A DNA stretch of 64,000 bases, taken from assembly GCA_937625935.1 (NCBI GenBank), contig OW569356.1, positions 124,001 through 188,000 on the forward strand, read 5' to 3'. The stretch is from Tetramitus jugosus (lineage: Eukaryota; Heterolobosea; Eutetramitea; Acrasida; Vahlkampfiidae). The translations under genes and the position numbers were made by a program. Shown piece after piece: positions 20,160 through 29,996 of the stretch; position 1 is the first letter of the stretch; each line of letters starts with the position of its first letter. The notes beneath the pieces are model-generated. The model was not told where the DNA came from, made no database searches, and saw only the letters and a program-made list of their open reading frames with translations.

Positions 20160-22304
20160 TTACAAGCTGTTCTGTTTCTTTTGCTCTTCGTTCATGGTCT
20201 TCAACAAATATCCATCAATCAGTCCACTGCCCAAATGCTTGAGTCCTGCTTTTTGCTCAAACTCAACAGAAGATGCATTGTCTGAGTGATCTTCGTCCTC
20301 TGTTGCCTTGAATAACTTGTCAACTGCCTTTGTCTTAATTCCTTTGTCCTCTCTCACGACACTGTTCAGTTTGAATGCAGGATGGTACTGTTCTGCAGCA
20401 CGGAACGAGCTCAATGGGACATCCTCATCTCCGACATTCTCATCTGAATCATCACCAGATGACTCTTCCTCCGCTGAATCGTTGCTGTAGGACTGATATT
20501 TCTTTTGAACAGAAGCTTTACCGACCCAGCTCAATGGAGATTCCTGTTGTGTCTTTGGAGGTGATGCAGGATACGATTTCTTTGCGTTCCAAGGAGCACC
20601 TCCTCCACTCTTGCCATAAAATCCATGACTGTCATCGGATCTCGTCGTAGACACATCATCCTCTGCATCTGATCCCTCATAATTCTCATCACTCTCGACA
20701 TCACGATCCGATGATTGTTGACGTCGGTCCATCCATGACTCAGTCTGCTTATCATCAATCATGTGTACCACTTGATCATCCACCATAATCTGCTCATCAA
20801 TCGCCCGATTCGTCATAATCATCTGCAACGGCGTATATCCAATATATTTATCATTCTCCTCATCTGAATAATCGGAATCATAAGTGTACACATCTCTATA
20901 ATCCTTTTCATTGACACTTGGTCGCTCTTGAATCGGCACCACCGTGTGGAAGAATCGAATACTGTGCGGTCGGCTCATATTCTGTGCCGTGAGGATATCA
21001 GGCCACAATGACTCATAATACTGTTGCTCCACCAATCGCCTATACATGATGTTACACATGGACGTCAACAAATCCTCACAATTCTTTCCATTGGCCGCAC
21101 TCACTTCCACATAGTGAAGATTTCTGGAGCGAGAAACAATGGCAGCCTCCTCTGTCGTCACCATTCGTCTCTTTGGATTCACATCGCACTTGTTGGCCAC
21201 GAGGAAAACGTTGCAAGGCAATCTTCGCTTCTGAATCATTGTGAGCCACTTGTTGATTGCATTGAAGAATGTTCGTTTCTTGTCCACGCTGTACACAATA
21301 ATCACAGCATGACACAATGTCATAAAATTACGACAGGCCTTAATATACGTTGACATGTCCACAATGTTCGAGTCATACTATTATTATTATTATTATTGTG
21401 ATAGTGATAGTGACGATGATATGATAAGTATTTGATCAATAATCATGTGTGAGTTCACACCAGCAAAGAAACAACAACCAACGAAAGAGAGAGCTAAGCC
21501 ACTCTCCACCGGAAAAAAAACAAACAAACATACAATTTGTAATTGAGCAGACTGATTCGACACAATGTTCATCATTGTCGTACAAACGTTTGACATTTCA
21601 AACTTTGACACATATTTCTTAATATTCTTTCTCTTGATGTCTCTTCTGGCCAAACGGAGCAACACACTGCTCTTTCCCGTTTTCTTATCACCCACAATAA
21701 TCGTCTTAAAGTGTTCATCGTACGAGTCTTGTCTACTCGTAGCTCTTCTCCATCTCCATCGACTGCCAATCAATCCAAAATATACTTTTCTCCAATCCAT
21801 GCCCAAAACCTCCAATATATCAACTGTGGTGGTGTGTTTTTTTCCATATTGTTTTTTTGTTTGAGGGTGTTGGTGTTATTATTCAATCATTGATGATGGT
21901 TTTGAATGGGGGCAACAGAAAAAAAAATGTGTTTTGTTTTGCGTAGTGAGAAATGTAAACACACACATACATTTGATCTTCAAATCAATCTCTGTCAAAT
22001 ATTTCCATAACCGATTCGATACGCTGTACTTGTTCCATTCATTGCTCACGAGAGAGATGGTGTCTCTGAGAAAAGGTCTGGGCAGGTATTGAAAGATGTG
22101 AAACAGTGTTTGATCTTCATAGTCGTAGGGAAGTGGTAGGGGTGTAGTTGGCAAGGGAGGTAAGAATGACACCATTGTTTGCAGCTGTTTGTTGTTGTTT
22201 GGCTCACAGCTGTGAAATTTAAAGGGCGATATCGTTTTTTTGACAGATGGTTGACGCGTCGGGGAGACAACGTCATTTGCGTTCCCGAATTTCTTGAACC
22301 ACAT
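20160..22304 (-). CDS. F-box protein fused to a Ras-like GTPase domain with degenerate G3
   Basis: Three exons: 22304-21971, 21823-21534, 21377-20160 (613 aa). Both introns start GTATGT and end CAG or TAG. Phase 1 then phase 0 joins give ...DLKIK-FDILEVLGMDWRKVYFG and ...SAQLQI-YDSNIVDMSTYI. Residues ~58-103 are an F-box (DYEDQTLFHIFQYLPRPFLRD ... WNKYSVSNRLWKYL), which binds Skp1 in SCF ubiquitin ligases; WRKVYF fits the usual post-F-box segment. Then a small GTPase: P-loop GDKKTGKS (156-163), G4 NKCD (270-273), G5 SAANGK (301-306). The G3 DxxGQ is replaced by DSNIV, so the catalytic Gln and Gly are absent. A ~290-residue acidic, Ser-rich tail follows. A TTG-extended frame and a good CTAG acceptor just upstream leave room for an earlier exon. 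Two separate genes are the alternative. Confidence 0.75.
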
Positions 22305-22366
22305 TGAATTCTGATCTAGATACAAAAAAGAGTTGATAAAGAAAAAATTGAGCGATGAAAAATTAC

Positions 22367-22472
22367 GGCCCTCGAGGCCACTATAACAAATTGGAACGAT
22401 ACAGAGAAGATTAGCATGGTCCCTGTGTAAGGATGACTCTCATGTTCGAGAAAGGTATCTCCTAAACTTTTT
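22367..22472 (+). ncRNA. RNU6: U6 spliceosomal snRNA
   Basis: The invariant core is present: a 5' stem-loop GGCCctcgaGGCC (22367-22379), then AACAAATTGGAACGATACAG with the ACAGAGA box, GATTAGCATGG with the AGC catalytic triad, and the internal stem-loop with CCTGTGTAAGGATGAC. The loop differs from the common CCTGCGCAAGG. The transcript should end at the T run at 22468-22472, a pol III terminator. U6 pairs with the 5' splice site and with U2 in the spliceosome core. It sits 62 bp from the F-box/GTPase start (other strand) and 76 bp upstream of BBS4 (same strand). End points are estimates. Confidence 0.95.
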
Positions 22473-22548
22473 GATGTGATTTTTTGGTCTCCGTTTCTAT
22501 GGCCCACCAACCCGCTTCTACGAAACGCTCGAACACAAGATCAAACTC

Positions 22549-23880
22549 ATGACAGATAAAAATCCACTCTCCTTTGGAAATGACAACAAGAGCTCGACCA
22601 AAGATTGGTCACCCATGAGTGATGTTGAGAAAGAGAGAAGAAACTGGCTCATCCACACTCTGTTCACTCGTCAAGATTTTGAGGAGTGTCTAAAAGTTAT
22701 TGAACACCAGCTTTCCATGTGCCAAGGCCTATGTGAATACGCAATCTATGTCAAAGCTCTAATCAAGAGACACCACGGTGAGATCAATGAGAGCTTACAG
22801 TTGTTCCAAGCAGCAACAATGCTCAATCCCAACAACGTTCAAAATTTGAAGCAAGTAGGAAGAAGCTTGTTTCTGCTAGGAAAGCACACTGATGCTCTAG
22901 AGTTGTACGGTGAAGCCCAAAAACTCTCCTCCGAAGACTGGGATATTTGGTACAATAAGGGACTGTGTTTTCTCGGGATGAAACAGTTTGATGATGCAGA
23001 AGAGTGCTTTACGAGGTCAAACTCCATACAGAGACATGAATCAACATATATCCAGCTCGGAAAAGTATACACGAGCCAAGAAAAGTATCAAGAGGCTATT
23101 GATATTCACCTGGAAGCATTAGAGTAAGTAACTCGTTCTGACTTTCTGGTTCAATGTATGTACTAACTCATACCCCTTCGAAGATATTCACCAGATAACC
23201 CAGAACTATTGACCACCATTGGTCTATTGTACCTGAGAGTAGGAGATAACATGAGAGCATTTGATTATCTAGGGAACTCGTTGACTCACGATCCAAAGAA
23301 TCCAAAAACAATTCTAGCAACTGGAAGTATTATACAAGATCATAACGAAATGGATGTTGCCCTGAGTAAATATCGAATTGCAGCTGTACATACACCAAAC
23401 AGTGCTCAATTGTGGAATAATATTGGCATGTGTTTCTTTGGGAAGCAGAACCATGTCGCAGCCATTGCTTGTTTAAAACGAGCACTCTATCTCGCTCCAT
23501 TCGAATGGATTATCGCATACAACTTGGGCCTCGTGCACTTGAACACTGGCCAATATGCATCTGCTTTTCATTACTTCTCTGCCTCGATCAACCTCAAGCA
23601 CGACTTTGCCAGTTCATACATGTATCTGGCAATTACTCTGAGCAGACTGGACGATTTTGAGAATGCTTGTACTGCATACGAAAAAGCAATTGAAATGGAC
23701 AATGATCATCTCTTCGAGCTCAACTACGCTGTTACCTTGTACAATCATGATGAAATCGAAGCTGCGAGACACCATTACTCTCAATTCGAAGAAATGTTCA
23801 AACAATTGGACGAAGAGGAACAAAACAGTGATCCAACTATCCTCGAGATTAGACAACGACTTTCTGTTGCGTTAGCTTAA
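22549..23880 (+). CDS. BBS4: BBS4, TPR subunit of the BBSome
   Basis: Two exons: 22549-23123 and 23184-23880 (423 aa), GTAAGT donor, phase 2, joining HLEALE-YSPDNPELLTT. The protein is an array of about ten TPRs from residue ~35 to ~400. Diagnostic stretches are RRNWLIHTLFTRQDFEECLKV, QGLCEYAIYVKALI, NLKQVGRSLFLLGKH, NPELLTTIGLLYLRVGD, LWNNIGMCFFGKQNHVAAI and IAYNLGLVHLNTGQYASAFH, which follow animal BBS4 closely. The BBSome is an Arf-like-GTPase-recruited coat that moves membrane proteins in and out of cilia with intraflagellar transport. Its presence shows that the organism makes flagella. The Ser/Lys-rich start is shorter than in animals and the C-terminal tail is minimal. Confidence 0.96.
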
Positions 23881-23960
23881 CCGAAATGACGAACACCACC
23901 AACAGAAACAAGCATACTAAGCTTCAAATATTAGAAAAATAGAAAAAATAGGCATTTGTT

Positions 23961-24449
23961 TTACTTTGTGCTAAACTTCCACAGCAATGGCGACCATTGT
24001 CCCTGCACTGAAGGTGTATTCGTTAATTTTCCGGAACCAATCTTCTTGGCCTTGTTACCCCACATGTCCTTCATATGACTCAACTTTGTCAAAATTTCCT
24101 CCTCCGTCTTATTCTTGCAATCATGCACAAAAACTCTTCCGTTTTCTTTGGTGCGCACAGAAAAAAAAAATGTGAGCTTACACAACATGCATCAAACAAC
24201 AAAATGACAGTTGGGACAACAGTTCTGCAATTTGCATGTCCTTTGCGCAAACAACATACCATAGCGTGCTTTAATGTGTGGATGTCTTCCTCTGACCAAT
24301 TGAACATAGAATTGAGTGTCTGGTTGAGTCTCTGCGAATTTGGCAATTTCACCAGTGTTCACCAACTGTCTCATGGATCGGCTGCTTCCACCAATATCAC
24401 AAAAGTATATGGCAACGTTCTTTAATTGTCTTACTCCGTTCTTTGACAT
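23961..24449 (-). CDS. MRPL43: Mitochondrial large-subunit ribosomal protein mL43
   Basis: Two exons: 24449-24260 and 24145-23961 (124 aa). The GTATGT intron is phase 1 and joins ...KARY-ENGRVFVHDCKN. The fold is the thioredoxin-like L51/S25/CI-B8 domain: VRQLKNVAIYFCDIGGSSRSMRQLVN, IAKFAETQPDTQFYV and the end SVQGQWSPLLWKF, matching the PSIQGQWHPF signature of mL43. It is a structural protein of the mitoribosome large subunit, made in the cytosol and imported. No separate cleavable presequence is evident, as is common for this protein. It is convergent with BBS4 and divergent from the cytochrome b5-like gene. Confidence 0.92.
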
Positions 24450-24843
24450 TTTGTGTTCAATGTAGATGATGTGAATTTGTCTCGAGCAAAAAAAAAATGC
24501 GTGGGGAAAAAGAATCGGCGAAACTGGATAATTCTGCGAAAGAAAAAAAGCGGAGGGAGGAAATTTACGGGTCTGAACTTCAGCAAAAAGATTCAATTGA
24601 TTCGTTGCACCATGCTTCACACAGAACCATACGGAGAATATGGCAGCCTTCTTGAAGATTCGCCCACAGAATAGCAGGCTTGTGCTCCAGGGGAAGCTTC
24701 GGCAACTTTCACACAATACGAGTTGTTCCTCGAAGTAAAACGAGTAATCACACAAACGCATTCCCCAATTTTGTACTCGAGAGATTTGTCCAAACATCCA
24801 CCTTTCTTAGAGATTCCAATAACTACACACACACACAAAAACA
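24450..24843. promoter_or_regulatory. Divergent spacer, 394 bp
   Basis: Holds the 5' regions of mL43 (-) and the cytochrome b5-like gene (+). The last 20 bases before the b5-like ATG are a CACACACACAAAAACA run typical of a 5' UTR. No other feature was seen. Confidence 0.4.
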
Positions 24844-26493
24844 ATGTCCACACAAGCTCTAACGATCGAAAACGTCAAGCAACACAACTCTAGCACTGAC
24901 TGCTATGTCATTGCACACAAGAAGGTCTACGACGCCACTGAATGCATCGCTAAGAAGATCAAGGGATTCGAAGCTATTGAATCAGCTGCTGGAACTGATG
25001 TCTCTGCTCTCTATGATCAATGGAATAAGAAGTTGAAGAAGGCTTTGGTTCTTTTGGGTGATTTGGTAGTGGAGGAAGAGTCTACTGAACAAAGCACCAC
25101 TGAAGTTGTTGTTCAAGAAGAAGAACAAGCTACAACTGTCACTGAAGAGGCACCAGTCGAAGAAGAAACCAAGCAAGAACAAGTATGTATTTTTTGTAAC
25201 CGTAAAATTGGCGCTATTTTTTTTTCGTTCGTTACTGTGTGAGAGCTGAAGCTAACGTCTGAATGTTCTCTCATAAAGGTCACACAAGAGTCTGTTGAAC
25301 AAACTACTCCTGCTGTTGAAGAAGAGGTTGCACCTCTAGCTGAAGAAGTCAAGGAAGAAGCTAAGCAAGAAGAAGAGCCAGAGAAGGCTGCTGAGGAGAC
25401 ACCTATCGAAGAAGAAAAGAAGACTGAAGAAGTTGTTGTTGTTGCTTCTGAAGAAGTCAAGTCTGAAGAGCAAGTCACACCTGCTCCTACTGAAGAGACT
25501 GTTGCTGAAGAAGAGACAAAGGAATCTACTCCTGCTGCTGAAGAAGAAGAGACCAAGCAAGAAGAGCAAGTAGCTGCTGTTCAAGTTGTTGAAGAAGCTG
25601 TTGAAGTTCAAGTTGTCGAAGAAGCTGTTGAAGAAACAAAGCAAGAAGAAGCTACACCTGCTGTTGAAGAAGCTGCACCTGCAACTGAAGAAGTAAAGGA
25701 AGAAGTTGTTGTTGAAGAGAAGAAGCAAGAAGAAGAACAACAACAAGAAGTTGTTGTTGTTGTTGAGGAGAAGAAGCAAGAGGAAGCACCTGTTGAGGAA
25801 GAGAAGAAGACTGAAGAAGTTGAACCAGTCGTCGATGAAAAGATTGAAGTTGTTGCTGCTCCAGTTGAAGTTGTTGTTCCAGTTGTTGTTGAAGAAGTCG
25901 TTGCTCAAACTGAAGAGAAGACCGAAGAAGTTGTCACTCAAACTGAGGAGCAAGCTCCAGTTGTTGAAGAGAAGTCAGCAACAGAAGAAGTTGCACCAGT
26001 TCAACAAGAGCAAACAGCCACCGAAACTGAACAAAAGACTGAAGCTGCACCTGTCGAAGAACAAAAGGTTGAAGAACAAGCCGCTCCAGTTGAAGAACAA
26101 AAGACTGAAGAAGTTGTTACACCTGCTGTTGAGGCAACACCTGCTGTTGAAGCTACAAAGGAAGTCGTCGAAGTTGAAACAAAGGTTGAGGAAACCACCG
26201 CCAGCCAACCAGCTGAGGAGACCAAGACCGAGGAAGCAGCTCCAGTTCAACAAGAAGCAACTCCAGTTGTTGAAGAACAAAAGCCATCAGAAGAAGTTAA
26301 GACCGAAGAAACCGCAACGACTCAACCTGCTGAAGAAACCAAACCAGTTGAAACCGCAGAAGTTAAGACTGAAGAAGCAACACCAGCAGCTCAACCAGCA
26401 GAGGAAGTCAAGACGGAAGCTGCACCAGCCCAACAAGCAGAACCAGAAACTCCAAAGACCCCTGCAAAGAAAAAGACTTGCATCGTTATGTAA
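24844..26493 (+). CDS. Haem-less cytochrome b5-like protein with Glu/Val-rich tail and CaaX box
   Basis: Two exons: 24844-25182 and 25279-26493 (517 aa), GTATGT intron, phase 0. Residues ~5-72 follow the cytochrome b5 pattern: TIENVKQHNSSTDCYVIAHKKVYDATECI, then AAGTDVSALYDQW. But HPGG is replaced and neither axial histidine is there, so haem should not bind. From ~75 on the protein is a 430-residue low-complexity run of E, V, K, Q, P, T and A (EEVK-type units), with no Met until the last residue and almost no Leu; exon 2 therefore has no internal start codon and is easily missed. It ends KKKTCIVM: a basic patch and CaaX, with Met favouring farnesylation. I infer a membrane-tethered, extended acidic protein. 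Function unknown. Confidence 0.85.
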
Positions 26494-26523
26494 AAAGCAT
26501 AAAGTTAATTATTTTATAAACAT

Positions 26524-28026
26524 TTAGTTGATAACACGTCTCTTGGACATTTGACTGACAGATGCTTTCAAATCTCTCACTTGAACCTCATCTCTTCTGT
26601 GAATGAGTCTGTATGGTCGTTCATTCTCTCCCAAGTAAACTTGTCTAGGTCTGTAGATCTTGGTATCTGGGTCATCGAGAGATTCAACCCAGTGAGCCAA
26701 CCATCCAGCTGCTCTAGGGATACAGAACAAGACAGGGAACATGTCCGTTGGGAATCCCATGGCCTTATAGATCAATCCAGTGTAGAAATCAATATTGGGA
26801 TACAGTTCTCTCTCCTTAAAGTATGGATCACTCAATGCAATTTTCTCGAGTTCAATAGCAACCTCGATCAAAGGTTCCTTCTCCAAAACAGCAAACACCT
26901 CATCGGCGAGCTTTCGGGCAATCTTGGCTCTTGGATCATAACTCTTGTAGATTCTGTGTCCAAAGCCCATGAGCTTCTTCTCACGTTTCTTCACTTGCTC
27001 CACAAACTTTGGCACATTCTCAATGGATCCAATCTCCTCCAACATGTCCAAAACAGCTTCACAAGCACCACCGTGCAATGGACCATACAGTGCACCAGCA
27101 GCACCAGCCATGGCAGTGTATGGATCAACCTTGGATGATGACAAGTGTCTCATGGCAGCAGTGCTGCAATTCAACTCGTGATCCGCATGTAGAATAAACA
27201 ACTTGTCCAGTGCTCTGCTCAGAACAGGATGAGGACGATATTGATATTCACTCAACTTGTCCAACATGTACAAAAAGTTTTCAGTGTACTTGAGTTCACT
27301 CTGTGGTTGATTGTATGGCTTTCCGATGCGATGACGATAAGCACAGGCAGCAATCGTTGGCAACTTGCCCAAAATACGATAAATTTGCTTGTTTCTCAGA
27401 GCTTCACCACCTCCCTTCTTGATATCAAACAAATCAGCACCGTTCAGAGCAGGATTACTCTGTGGATAGAATGTGGACAGTGCAGAAAGAGTGCTAATGA
27501 CCATACCCATAGGGTGAGCATCATAACGGAATTGCTTCAATAGCTCATTCAAGTTCTCATGCAAGTAAGAGTGCTTCATGATGCGATCTTCCCACCCATC
27601 CAACTGTCTCTGAGATGGCAATTCACCATTGATGAGCAAGAAGCTCACTTCCATAAAGTTGCTCTTTTCTGCTAGCTCTTCAATGTTGTAGCCACGGTAT
27701 CGTAAAATACCCTTGGCCCCATCAATGTAGCAAATCTTGCTCTTTGCTACAGCAGTGTTCATGAAACCTGGGTCATAGATGCGAACTGGTCTCTGTAGCT
27801 GTAGGAGAGAAGTGGCGGGAATGGTGCCATTCTCAATAGGGATCTCAATCGTTTGTCCCGTGCGGGAATCTTTTACAATCAATTTTGGCGCCTGATTATT
27901 GGCGGGAGTTGTCTGAGCGGAGGTTTCATTTGCGGACAATTGTGAAACGACATCAGAAGGGGAGGCAGCAGTGGTGGGGTTGAGGTGATTGTATAGTACA
28001 GAGAGACGTTGTTGCTCTTTATTCAT
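26524..28026 (-). CDS. Citrate synthase, peroxisomal (PTS2) type
   Basis: Single exon, 500 aa from the ATG at 28026. The N-terminus contains RLSVLYNHL at residues 7-15, an exact PTS2 pattern (R-L-x5-H-L), as in plant glyoxysomal citrate synthase. The catalytic core is complete: LHADHELNCST and GPLHGGA with the two active-site histidines, FGHRIYKSYDPR, and PNIDFYTG with the catalytic Asp. It condenses acetyl-CoA and oxaloacetate to citrate; with PTS2 it would act in the peroxisome in the glyoxylate cycle and fat use. The sequence is of the bacterial/plant-peroxisome type and not the animal mitochondrial type. No CIS end such as SKL is present. Confidence 0.95.
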   Translation of the reverse strand: MNKEQQRLSVLYNHLNPTTAASPSDVVSQLSANETSAQTTPANNQAPKLIVKDSRTGQTIEIPIENGTIPATSLLQLQRPVRIYDPGFMNTAVAKSKICYIDGAKGILRYRGYNIEELAEKSNFMEVSFLLINGELPSQRQLDGWEDRIMKHSYLHENLNELLKQFRYDAHPMGMVISTLSALSTFYPQSNPALNGADLFDIKKGGGEALRNKQIYRILGKLPTIAACAYRHRIGKPYNQPQSELKYTENFLYMLDKLSEYQYRPHPVLSRALDKLFILHADHELNCSTAAMRHLSSSKVDPYTAMAGAAGALYGPLHGGACEAVLDMLEEIGSIENVPKFVEQVKKREKKLMGFGHRIYKSYDPRAKIARKLADEVFAVLEKEPLIEVAIELEKIALSDPYFKERELYPNIDFYTGLIYKAMGFPTDMFPVLFCIPRAAGWLAHWVESLDDPDTKIYRPRQVYLGENERPYRLIHRRDEVQVRDLKASVSQMSKRRVIN

Positions 28027-28284
28027 TATGATTGTGTATGATGAATAGATAAATTTACAGAGAGAGTGTTGATGATTTGTTTGTTGTGGGTGAATATGAG
28101 GTCGTGTTTTTTCCTGGGTGGTCTGAATGGAAGGAGTGTTGATTGGGGAGGTTATTTTTGATTTATCTTGCAGAATTGTTCCGTGAAATTTTCCTTTGTT
28201 CCTCTGAAGTTGATAGACAAGGACATTTTGTTGGTCAACTGGATCATTGTGAAATGTCCTCGCTGTGAGATGCCGAATAATTTC

Positions 28285-29805
28285 TTAGTTGGTGGTCACG
28301 AGCACTAGATCAGAGAACCGATCTGAATCAACCATCGATCTCAAATTTAACTGAACGGCCAGAGTGGTGGGATTCTGGGGGATACTATCACACAAATCCA
28401 CTGTCGCAGCAATTGTTGATGCATGCCCTGAACTCACGAGCGCACATCTACCGTCAAGCGACACATTGGTTATTCCTTTGGCATTGTAGAGCACCACTCT
28501 ACCATCGACCGTCAGGACAGCAGAGTGATAGTATCCGCAAGAAAGATATGCAATTTGTCTCTCGTTCACAAATGATCTAACAACAGAATATGGGGACTGT
28601 GAGTTTTTAGCTGCCTCCACACCAACAATTAAAAGTCTACTTTGATCTTTTTCTGCATTTGAAAGATTTGATATCGAGTATGATGTACCATTTTCCAACA
28701 GTAGGAGAGTATTGTACACACCGGCGCTGATCTGATAGATGGGTTGAGTGAATGGCAGAGAAATCTCGAACGGTATCTCGTGCTTGATTCTGGAACGCGT
28801 AAGTTCTCCAAAAGCAAATAGGCGTTGTAATTTGCGGCCCCTTGGTTTCACCCAACAAATCGTGTGATAGTAACCAGATTCTATATCATCAATATCAATG
28901 TCTGATCCTAAATGATCAAAAGATACTTTTCCTGGTGCGGTCAGAGTTTGTTGAGACGGCATTCGACCACACTGATGGTACACATTTTTTCCACACGTCC
29001 AAACCTCACCAGTGTTCGTGAGGACAATAGTCTGATGACCACCAGCTTGAATTTTCTTCACTCGCCCTACAATGGTTGCATGCTCTGGTTGATCCCACTT
29101 GCACGGTTCTTCCAAATGTGCATAAGAGCTCGAAGCATTTTGAGAAAGAAAACCACATTCACCACTCTCTGTATTACCACACGTATACACACATCCTTCA
29201 TCGTCCAAAAACACGGAGTGATATCCACCACAGTTCACTTGCACAATTCGTACAACGTACTTTGCCGGCGATACAGTTTTCGGAGTCACTTCAACAACAA
29301 TTACAGCATCATTCCCATTTTCATTGGTTGTTTCCATCATCTCAGCCGTGCTTGTGCTCACTGCTGTCGTTGTTGTTGCCGTGCTCGTCTTGGTTGTCGT
29401 AGTTGACAAGGGAGAAAAAGCATTGACGAGTCTCGGCTGACTCACACTCACTTCATCTTGATGTATTTCTTCTCCTCCACCACTACTACTCTGAATTCCC
29501 TTGATACCCAATCGACCATGCTTATGAGATCCGATGGCATAAACTGAGCCATCACGCATCAGAATCATCGAATGAAACTCTCCAGACGAGATGGCACGAA
29601 TATAGTTTGTTCTCTTGTTTGGAAACAATTGTTGTTGACGCAACACTTCATCACTGTCATCTTGACGAGTCACAGTTGGATCGTAGTGCAATGGAGGAGG
29701 AACAGGGAGCCATGAAGCAAAGTTATCCTCAACAGAAGGGCTGCTGCTCTCAGAAGTGGACTGAAGTCTTTTCCTATTGGAGGCATCGATCGCATACAGA
29801 GGCAT
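28285..29805 (-). CDS. RCC1-repeat protein with a cut-off BTB-like C-terminus
   Basis: Single exon, 506 aa. RCC1-type beta-propeller repeats run from ~70 to ~480: YIRAISSGEFHSMILMRDGSVYAIGS with HKHGRLG, VNCGGYHSVFLDDEGCVYTCG with ESGECGF, IQAGGHQTIVLTNTGEVWTCG with NVYHQCG, IESGYYHTICWV and LSCGYYHSAVLTVDGRVVLY. A Thr-rich insert lies near 145-165. RCC1 propellers act in exchange of small GTPases or as protein-binding platforms; this one lacks evidence for either. The last residues, LRSMVDSDRFSDLVLVTTN, look like the first helix and strand of a BTB domain as in RCC1-BTB proteins, but a stop follows at once. The gene is divergent from the C2 gene (191 bp). Confidence 0.88.
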   Translation of the reverse strand: MPLYAIDASNRKRLQSTSESSSPSVEDNFASWLPVPPPLHYDPTVTRQDDSDEVLRQQQLFPNKRTNYIRAISSGEFHSMILMRDGSVYAIGSHKHGRLGIKGIQSSSGGGEEIHQDEVSVSQPRLVNAFSPLSTTTTKTSTATTTTAVSTSTAEMMETTNENGNDAVIVVEVTPKTVSPAKYVVRIVQVNCGGYHSVFLDDEGCVYTCGNTESGECGFLSQNASSSYAHLEEPCKWDQPEHATIVGRVKKIQAGGHQTIVLTNTGEVWTCGKNVYHQCGRMPSQQTLTAPGKVSFDHLGSDIDIDDIESGYYHTICWVKPRGRKLQRLFAFGELTRSRIKHEIPFEISLPFTQPIYQISAGVYNTLLLLENGTSYSISNLSNAEKDQSRLLIVGVEAAKNSQSPYSVVRSFVNERQIAYLSCGYYHSAVLTVDGRVVLYNAKGITNVSLDGRCALVSSGHASTIAATVDLCDSIPQNPTTLAVQLNLRSMVDSDRFSDLVLVTTN

Positions 29806-29996
29806 TTTACTTTTTTCTTTTTCTTCTCAACAAAAACCCAACAAAAAGCTTTTTCTCACCCAACGACGAATCCAGAGATCTGAGTTTCTTTTTTGTTGTT
29901 CCCGAAAAAACTTTTTCGTAAGAGAGGAACATTTTCGGAGAACTTGTGTCATAGCTTTAGTAAGAAAAAACAACCTTCCTGTTGTCACCGAGAAAC

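Noticed and set aside
21393-21815. GTPase N-terminal exon as an independent gene starting at 21815
   Set aside because: That codon is TTG; the frame is better explained as an internal exon with a TAG/CAG acceptor at 21824 in matching phase.
21879-22325. F-box frame read on to 21879 as a stand-alone 148-aa protein
   Set aside because: After residue 111 it runs through GTATGT into T-rich, intron-like sequence with no sensible protein.
22316-22510. Minus-strand 64-codon frame
   Set aside because: It overlaps the U6 snRNA and has no coding features.
25113-26225. Minus-strand Ser/Val- and Asn/Phe-rich frames and a plus-strand Lys/Leu-rich frame over the b5-like gene
   Set aside because: They are frame shadows of the Glu/Val repeat tail; the true frame carries the CaaX end and fits exon 1.
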